From contig JAJRUA010000201.1 in NCBI GenBank assembly GCA_024278035.1, forward strand, positions 1-11,069: a stretch of 11,069 nt of DNA, written 5' to 3'. The notes under the pieces are model-generated. The model saw nothing but the letters and a program-made list of their open reading frames with translations. It did no database searches and was not told where the DNA came from. Positions within the stretch are counted from its first letter, which is position 1, and each line of letters starts with the position of its first letter. The DNA comes from Planctomycetota bacterium. Its GTDB lineage: Bacteria; Planctomycetota; Planctomycetia; Pirellulales; Lacipirellulaceae. Below, one piece after another: positions 6,590 to 11,069 of the stretch. The position numbers and the translations under genes are program-made.

Positions 6590-8806
6590 ATGGAATCCAC
6601 GCTCAAAAAAACGCCGACGGAGCCTCTGGCTCCGGATACGAAATCCGCAGCAAAGATCGCCCAACTCAATGCGTTTTGGCGAGAGGTGATGGGTACGCTC
6701 GACTCGCAAATTTGCGTTCTCGATACCCAAGGCCGAATCGTTGAGGCCAATCAAAAGTGGACGGACTTTGCTGCCCAAGCCAGAATGCCTCGGGCCGCTA
6801 CACAAGGCGACAGTTTTCTTGATTATTGCCTTGCTATCTCGGCCTACGGGGGCAAAAGCGGTTCTCACGAAGTTAGTTCCGCCGTCATGGCAATACTCTC
6901 AGGAAAACGGTCGCGCTTTAAGAAAGAGTACGCATCGGTCGTGCGTGGTGAAGAGCGTCTGCTTTCCGTTCGACTTAGCCAGATGCCCGCCGGGGCATTC
7001 GGGGCGGTCCTTCTTGTCCAAGAGGACAAAACAGAGCTTCGCCAACACGAACGCCGTCTTAAAGAAGCAAGGAGCCAAGCCGCGACGCTCGCCAGCGCTC
7101 TGGAAACGAGCCAACAGTCGCTTGAGTTTGCGATGCGGGGCGGCAACCTGGGGCTTTGGCACTGGGATCTCAACACGGGGTACTTTGAACTAACAAGAGA
7201 TTGGCTCAATTCACTCGGCTACGACAACCTTGATCTTCAAGCAGACATTCAGTCGTTTCGGGGCTTGCTCCATCCGGACGACCTTGTGCTGTGGACAGAA
7301 GAAGATGCGCTGAGCATCGCAGGGGATGAACCGTACGACCGCCAGTTCCGGCTTCGCCGAAAAGATGACTCCTACGCTTGGGCCCAAGCCTTGGGGCGTA
7401 CCAACTCACAACGCCCCAATGGTTCGCCCGAAAGCCTATCAGGCGTGCTAATCGATATTGATGCTCGCAAGAGAGTGGAGCTGCGCGATGCGGGGATGGC
7501 TAAGATCATTGAAGAATCGCTCAACGAAATTTACGTCTTCGATCAGGAGACCTTACGATTTATTGAAGTGAACCGAGGTGCCCGAGAGAATTTGGGTTAT
7601 TCGCTTGAAGAGCTACAGGAGAGGATGCCTAGCGATATCAAGATTGACTACGACGAAAAAAGTTTTCGTGAACGAATAAAACCCCTTCTTACGGGAGAAA
7701 AAAAACGTCTTGAGTTTGAAGTAACCCACAGACGTAAAAATGGGACGACCTATCCCGTCATGGTCAATTTGCAGACCTCTCAGCTTGTTGGACGTCCTGT
7801 CTTTGCCGCGATTGTCCTTGATCTCTCGAAGCGAAAAAAACTTGAGATGCAGCTCAACCAGGCACAGAAACTTGAGTCCCTTGGTCAACTCGCCGCTGGT
7901 GTCGCCCATGAGATGAATACGCCGATGCAGTACGTTGGCAACAATATCAAGTTCCTAAGCGATTGTTCAGATGAACTGTTTGAGGTCCTTGCGGCCTATG
8001 AGCGTTATTTGGGCATTAACCCTACGGGGTCTGAGCTACCGAAGGGACTGCCCTTGGAACTCGTAGAAGTTTTAGAGCGAACGCACTTCGAGCGTATTCG
8101 TAAGGAACTGCCTAACGCCATATCGGAAAGCTTGCATGGGGTAGAACGAGTCCTGAAAATCATTCGTACGATGAAGGAGTTCTCGCATCCAGGTGGGAAG
8201 AAAATGAAACCTACCGACCTGAACCGCGCCCTCACCAGCACGGTCATGATCACACAAAACCGCTGGAAAGAAGTAGCCGATCTCCAACTGGATCTCGATC
8301 CAGAATTGCCGCTCGTTGTCTGTGACCCGGGATCCATCAGCCAGGTCTTTGTCAACTTGATTGTTAACGCCGTCGATGCGATCGAGGAGAAAAACCCATC
8401 GGCCCGATCGGAGGAGGGAGGAACGATCACGGTTCGTTCACAACTCGACGGAGATCATGTTCGGCTTGAGTTTAACGACAACGGATGCGGCATAACGGAA
8501 GAGGTGTGTGGTCGAGTCTTTGATCCCTTTTTTACAACCAAAGATGTGGGGCAAGGAACCGGACAAGGGCTATCGCTTTGCCATACAATTGTCACCCAAA
8601 AACATAGTGGAACGATCAAGGTTGAAAGCCGTCTGGGAGAAGGGACCATTTTTTACGTACGACTACCGGTCCGTCCACCTGACGCAACGATGGAGGCCCG
8701 CGCAAGCCAATCGGCAGGCCGACCATCGGAAGGCCCGTTTGATCCGACAGATGGGGACGCTGAGAGCATAGTTGCTAGCGCAGACATCCATAAGGCAAGC
8801 AAATGA
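6590..8806 (+). CDS. Soluble sensor histidine kinase with three PAS domains
   Basis: A 738-residue cytoplasmic two-component sensor; no signal peptide or membrane helix is present. Three PAS-like domains occupy roughly 30-145, 177-292 and 300-412; the second has the PAS_3 pattern (GLWHWDLNTG at 188-197, LHPDD at 227-231) and the third has the usual EVNRGARENLGYS (326-338). A short coiled coil (about 147-180) joins the first two. The dimerisation/phosphoacceptor box QKLESLGQLAAGVAHEMNTP spans 426-445 with His440. The ATPase domain shows the N box NLIVNAVDAI (589-598, Asn593), G1 DNGCGI (630-635), FDPFFTTK (644-651) and G2 GQGTGQGLSL (654-663). A tail of about 45 residues after 693 has no recognised domain. 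The ATG is preceded by an in-frame TAA at 6578, so the start is firm though it lacks a Shine-Dalgarno site. The gene overlaps the response regulator by ATGA, implying a cognate pair. The signal sensed is unknown; no cofactor-binding residue was identified. Confidence 0.95.
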   Translation: MESTLKKTPTEPLAPDTKSAAKIAQLNAFWREVMGTLDSQICVLDTQGRIVEANQKWTDFAAQARMPRAATQGDSFLDYCLAISAYGGKSGSHEVSSAVMAILSGKRSRFKKEYASVVRGEERLLSVRLSQMPAGAFGAVLLVQEDKTELRQHERRLKEARSQAATLASALETSQQSLEFAMRGGNLGLWHWDLNTGYFELTRDWLNSLGYDNLDLQADIQSFRGLLHPDDLVLWTEEDALSIAGDEPYDRQFRLRRKDDSYAWAQALGRTNSQRPNGSPESLSGVLIDIDARKRVELRDAGMAKIIEESLNEIYVFDQETLRFIEVNRGARENLGYSLEELQERMPSDIKIDYDEKSFRERIKPLLTGEKKRLEFEVTHRRKNGTTYPVMVNLQTSQLVGRPVFAAIVLDLSKRKKLEMQLNQAQKLESLGQLAAGVAHEMNTPMQYVGNNIKFLSDCSDELFEVLAAYERYLGINPTGSELPKGLPLELVEVLERTHFERIRKELPNAISESLHGVERVLKIIRTMKEFSHPGGKKMKPTDLNRALTSTVMITQNRWKEVADLQLDLDPELPLVVCDPGSISQVFVNLIVNAVDAIEEKNPSARSEEGGTITVRSQLDGDHVRLEFNDNGCGITEEVCGRVFDPFFTTKDVGQGTGQGLSLCHTIVTQKHSGTIKVESRLGEGTIFYVRLPVRPPDATMEARASQSAGRPSEGPFDPTDGDAESIVASADIHKASK
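8770..8793. repeat. 24-base exact direct repeat, copy 2
   Basis: Identical to 5503-5526. This copy encodes part of the kinase C-terminal tail (IVASADIHK) and ends nine bases before the response regulator ATG. In the other copy the frame that is open reads differently, so protein function does not explain the identity. Confidence 0.9.
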
Positions 8807-9219
8807 CACAAAAAATTCTTCTTGTAGATGACGATCCGATGTTGCTTGCCAGCATGCGACGTTGCCTAGGCCTTCAGTTTGATTTAGAAACAGCCCTATC
8901 AGGCGATGAGGCTCTTGAGAAAATCGAAGCAGGGGCCGAGTACGCGGTTATCCTCACCGATATGCGAATGCCAAAAATGAATGGTCTGCAATTCATCCGT
9001 CGGGCCCGTGAAATGGCTTCTCTGGCGATTTATCTGATGCTAACAGGCAACCAAGACGCGGAGACGGCCCGACTGGCCATCGAGGAAGGTTGGGTCGCCG
9101 AGCTTCTCATCAAACCGTGCGACCCCGATGAAATTGCCGAGGCGTTTAGTGAGGCACTTGCACTCTATGCGTTTGAAGTCGCCGAAGCTTTGCCACCGGA
9201 TGAAATGGCCTGTCCCTAG
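8803..9219 (+). CDS. Single-domain response regulator
   Basis: A 138-residue protein made almost entirely of one receiver domain (1-~125). The acidic pocket is Asp9-Asp10-Asp11 in ILLVDDDP, the phosphoacceptor is Asp53 in LTDMRMPKMNG, the switch threonine is Thr81 in MLTGNQDAETA, and the conserved lysine is Lys104 in IKPCDPDE. No DNA-binding or enzymatic output domain follows; the last dozen residues look like a short tail. The start overlaps the kinase stop (ATGA at 8803-8806), so translation is probably coupled, and the kinase above is its likely phosphodonor. Output must be through protein contacts, relay to another regulator, or feedback on the kinase. Similar REC-only proteins commonly follow kinases of this PAS/GVAHE type; the target here is unknown. 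Confidence 0.95.
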   Translation: MTQKILLVDDDPMLLASMRRCLGLQFDLETALSGDEALEKIEAGAEYAVILTDMRMPKMNGLQFIRRAREMASLAIYLMLTGNQDAETARLAIEEGWVAELLIKPCDPDEIAEAFSEALALYAFEVAEALPPDEMACP

Positions 9220-9238
9220 CTTGGCCTTCCTGGCCGAG
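9220..9238 (+). terminator. Hairpin directly after the response regulator stop, possible weak terminator
   Basis: CTTGGCC (9220-9226) pairs with GGCCGAG (9232-9238), including one G-U pair, around a TTCCT loop. It begins right after the TAG stop. No U tract follows (AAGAGGG), so it may be a transcript end-stabiliser or a partial, Rho-aided stop rather than an intrinsic terminator. Confidence 0.35.
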
Positions 9239-9254
9239 AAGAGGGATCGCAGCG

Positions 9255-9260
9255 TACAAT
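9255..9260 (+). promoter_or_regulatory. Candidate -10 element for a leaderless protease transcript
   Basis: TACAAT matches five of six bases of the sigma-70 -10 consensus and ends six bases before the ATG at 9267. Transcription would start at or next to the A of ATG. The -35 region is poor (TGGCCG at best), and no Shine-Dalgarno site exists, which fits leaderless initiation but does not prove it. Confidence 0.35.
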
Positions 9261-9266
9261 AACACG

Positions 9267-11036
9267 ATGCCAAAAATCCTTCTGCTCGCAGCCGTGCCGA
9301 TCATTCTGCTAGGAGGAATGCCGGCGACTGCTGATGTCGTTGTGCTAAACAATCGCACAGCGAAGCCTATCTTCACGCAAATTATTTCGGATGAGGTGGT
9401 AACGAATCTCTTACTCGCATCGGGTGAGTCGCGTCCCTTCTTTACAGACAAGTCGCCCCGTATCAAGCATGCGAACTCCATCCCGGGTGGCGATCGGGTC
9501 CGTCTGAACGAGGTCTACTATTTTTCGACGGACGCTACGGGACAATTGCGTCTGAGGCAACTTGGCCTTGGCGGTGATCCTCGAAAACCCTTGCCGCCTA
9601 GCCCCTGGCCCGAGAAATCCCGAGGTAATAAGGTTCTTCCCCTACTGCTTGCGGTAGATGACGAAGAGCCTCGGCGTGCGTCGGTTTGGAAACGCCAGCT
9701 AACCAAGCGAGTTGAAGAGGCTTCAAAGATTCTTGAAGCCCATGCGGGGATCGAACTGCGAGTCGCCGGGTTTGCTCGCTATGCTTCGGATAATCGTTTG
9801 ACGAGTTTTGTCGATGCCCTTACCGATTTCGAGCAAAGCATCGCCCCGCCTCCAGGGCATCTGGCGATTGGTTTCAGCAGCCAGTTTGAGGTAAAGCGCC
9901 GCCGACGCTTGGGCGGAACACGGGGCCCCCTCCGAAGGCATCTGTTGCTGCGTGAATGGTCTCCCTCGGTAACCGAAAGCGAAAGAACCGAACTCTTGGT
10001 GCATGAACTGGGGCATTACTTGGGGGCGGCTCATAGTCCCGAGTCGGACAGCATCATGCGGCCCGTCTTAGGGGATCGATTGGCCCGAAGCAAAGAAATT
10101 GACATCCGTTTCGATGCGGTCAACACCCTGGCCATTGCGATGGTTAGCGAAGAAATTCGGCGACGTGGGGCGCATTCACTCGTTCAACTGTCACCAAGGG
10201 TTCGTTTGCGACTCGGCCAGCTTTACGCAACGCTTGGGCCGACCTTGCCCGACGACCCGGCAGCGAAGAGCCTTTCCCGACGCGTGGTGGGCCCCTTGGT
10301 AGCGACAGCCATTGCCAGGGGAAACAAGTTGACTCACCACAAAAAGCCAGAAGGCCCCGCTCTGTTTCTAGAGGCAATGACACTCACGGCCCAAAACGCA
10401 TCGGAAAAGGAAAAGGATGCCTGGACAACCAAGTTGGTTCGGGCCGCTGCTGCTGCTGCGAGTGATAAGAACGATGGACAACAACGTCGTGATTTTCTCA
10501 TCGCCCTTGGGTTTGCCTTTGACGATACCGACACGCTGGCTCGATTTCCACGAACGAGCCAGTTGGCTAAGCGATACGATCCGCCGGAAAGCCGTAAGGT
10601 TCGGCGGCAAGCCATGGGACAACCTACCGCTCGGGGACGTGCGGACACGGCCAAGCACTTTTTCTCTTCCGCGGCTCTGACGGCGGTGGTCGGCCCAAAG
10701 GAAGCGGACCTTTGGGGGCTTGCTAAAGAGGCGATCGACGCCCAAGGGAAAAGTGGCTACAGCTTTGCCGATCTTGCCGCCAATCGGGCGGGAATCCGTT
10801 TTGCTGAGCGGGTGCTTGAGGGTTCGCTTCCCTTGTCCCTGCTAGCCCGGCAGTTTGAGATCCATCACTTTGTCCCCTCACTGGACGGACTTCCCGAAGG
10901 GCTGGCGATCCAAGATGTGGTAGACCGCTATGGCGGTAAAGGAGACGCTCGTTTCGAGGCGATGCAGACAAAAATCGACCAGCGAATCGATGCTCTCCCG
11001 CCCTATGTCCTGCAACGCTTGGGGCTGCCAAGGTAG
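9267..11036 (+). CDS. Secreted metzincin-type metalloprotease with YfiM-like C-terminal region
   Basis: A 589-residue exported protein. Residues 1-22 form a type I signal peptide (Lys3, hydrophobic core, MPATA before Asp23). After a 23-115 region of unknown role, the protease domain runs about 120-290: KVLPLLLAVDDEE begins it, and HELGHYLGAAH at 246-256 is the HExxHxxGxxH zinc site with Glu247 catalytic. Met264 in SIMRP is the Met-turn typical of metzincins. Residues 300-440 are helical, with no recognised family. At 463-509 the pattern KHF..SA, GLAKE..D, YSFADLAAN..G resembles YfiM/DUF2279 proteins; this is by eye. It may act on extracellular or periplasmic proteins; no membrane anchor beyond the signal peptide is seen. 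The gene follows the response regulator after 47 bases, with a hairpin and a possible own promoter between them, so cotranscription is uncertain. Confidence 0.85.
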   Translation: MPKILLLAAVPIILLGGMPATADVVVLNNRTAKPIFTQIISDEVVTNLLLASGESRPFFTDKSPRIKHANSIPGGDRVRLNEVYYFSTDATGQLRLRQLGLGGDPRKPLPPSPWPEKSRGNKVLPLLLAVDDEEPRRASVWKRQLTKRVEEASKILEAHAGIELRVAGFARYASDNRLTSFVDALTDFEQSIAPPPGHLAIGFSSQFEVKRRRRLGGTRGPLRRHLLLREWSPSVTESERTELLVHELGHYLGAAHSPESDSIMRPVLGDRLARSKEIDIRFDAVNTLAIAMVSEEIRRRGAHSLVQLSPRVRLRLGQLYATLGPTLPDDPAAKSLSRRVVGPLVATAIARGNKLTHHKKPEGPALFLEAMTLTAQNASEKEKDAWTTKLVRAAAAAASDKNDGQQRRDFLIALGFAFDDTDTLARFPRTSQLAKRYDPPESRKVRRQAMGQPTARGRADTAKHFFSSAALTAVVGPKEADLWGLAKEAIDAQGKSGYSFADLAANRAGIRFAERVLEGSLPLSLLARQFEIHHFVPSLDGLPEGLAIQDVVDRYGGKGDARFEAMQTKIDQRIDALPPYVLQRLGLPR

Positions 11037-11069
11037 AGCAACTATCACTTGAGTGTTCCGCTTGAATAG

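Noticed and set aside
6355..6744. 129-codon plus-strand frame bridging the GT2 end and the kinase start
   Set aside because: It overlaps two supported genes in another frame, has no motif and no ribosome-binding site.
1..11069. tRNA, rRNA, CRISPR array, insertion sequence or phage genes
   Set aside because: No cloverleaf, no regularly spaced repeats, no transposase or integrase motifs were found on either strand.

Overview
This window looks like chromosomal DNA from a bacterium, most likely a planctomycete (Pirellulales-like). That placement is an impression from moderate GC, the mix of genes, weak or absent Shine-Dalgarno sites and a soluble multi-PAS kinase; nothing in the window proves it. 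There are nine protein genes (one cut by the left edge), no rRNA, tRNA or CRISPR array, and no insertion sequence. No gene-free stretch exceeds 300 bases; the longest is about 230 (4425-4654).

Left part (1-2487, minus strand): ilvD, dihydroxy-acid dehydratase of branched-chain amino acid synthesis, followed 82 bases downstream by a biotin-protein ligase without a DNA-binding domain, truncated by the window edge. Both are housekeeping metabolism.

Middle part (2686-6470): a four-gene surface-polysaccharide set. On the minus strand are a GT10 (fucosyltransferase-fold) glycosyltransferase and a small SAM-dependent methyltransferase; on the plus strand are two GT2 glycosyltransferases. The two pairs diverge from a 230-base intergenic region. 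Together they fit assembly and O-methylation of a surface glycan, although substrate and product cannot be read from sequence.

Right part (6590-11036, plus strand): a soluble three-PAS histidine kinase overlaps its single-domain response regulator by four bases (ATGA). A secreted metzincin-type protease of 589 residues follows, with a C-terminal region whose residue pattern recalls YfiM-like (DUF2279) proteins. A perfect 14-base palindrome that matches the CRP/FNR half-site layout lies upstream of the kinase.

The most unusual non-coding signal is an exact 24-base direct repeat present just upstream of the second GT2 gene and again inside the 3' end of the kinase gene, just upstream of the response regulator. 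The two copies are read in different frames or are non-coding, so conservation is at the DNA or RNA level. No convincing wholly new multi-gene system is visible.
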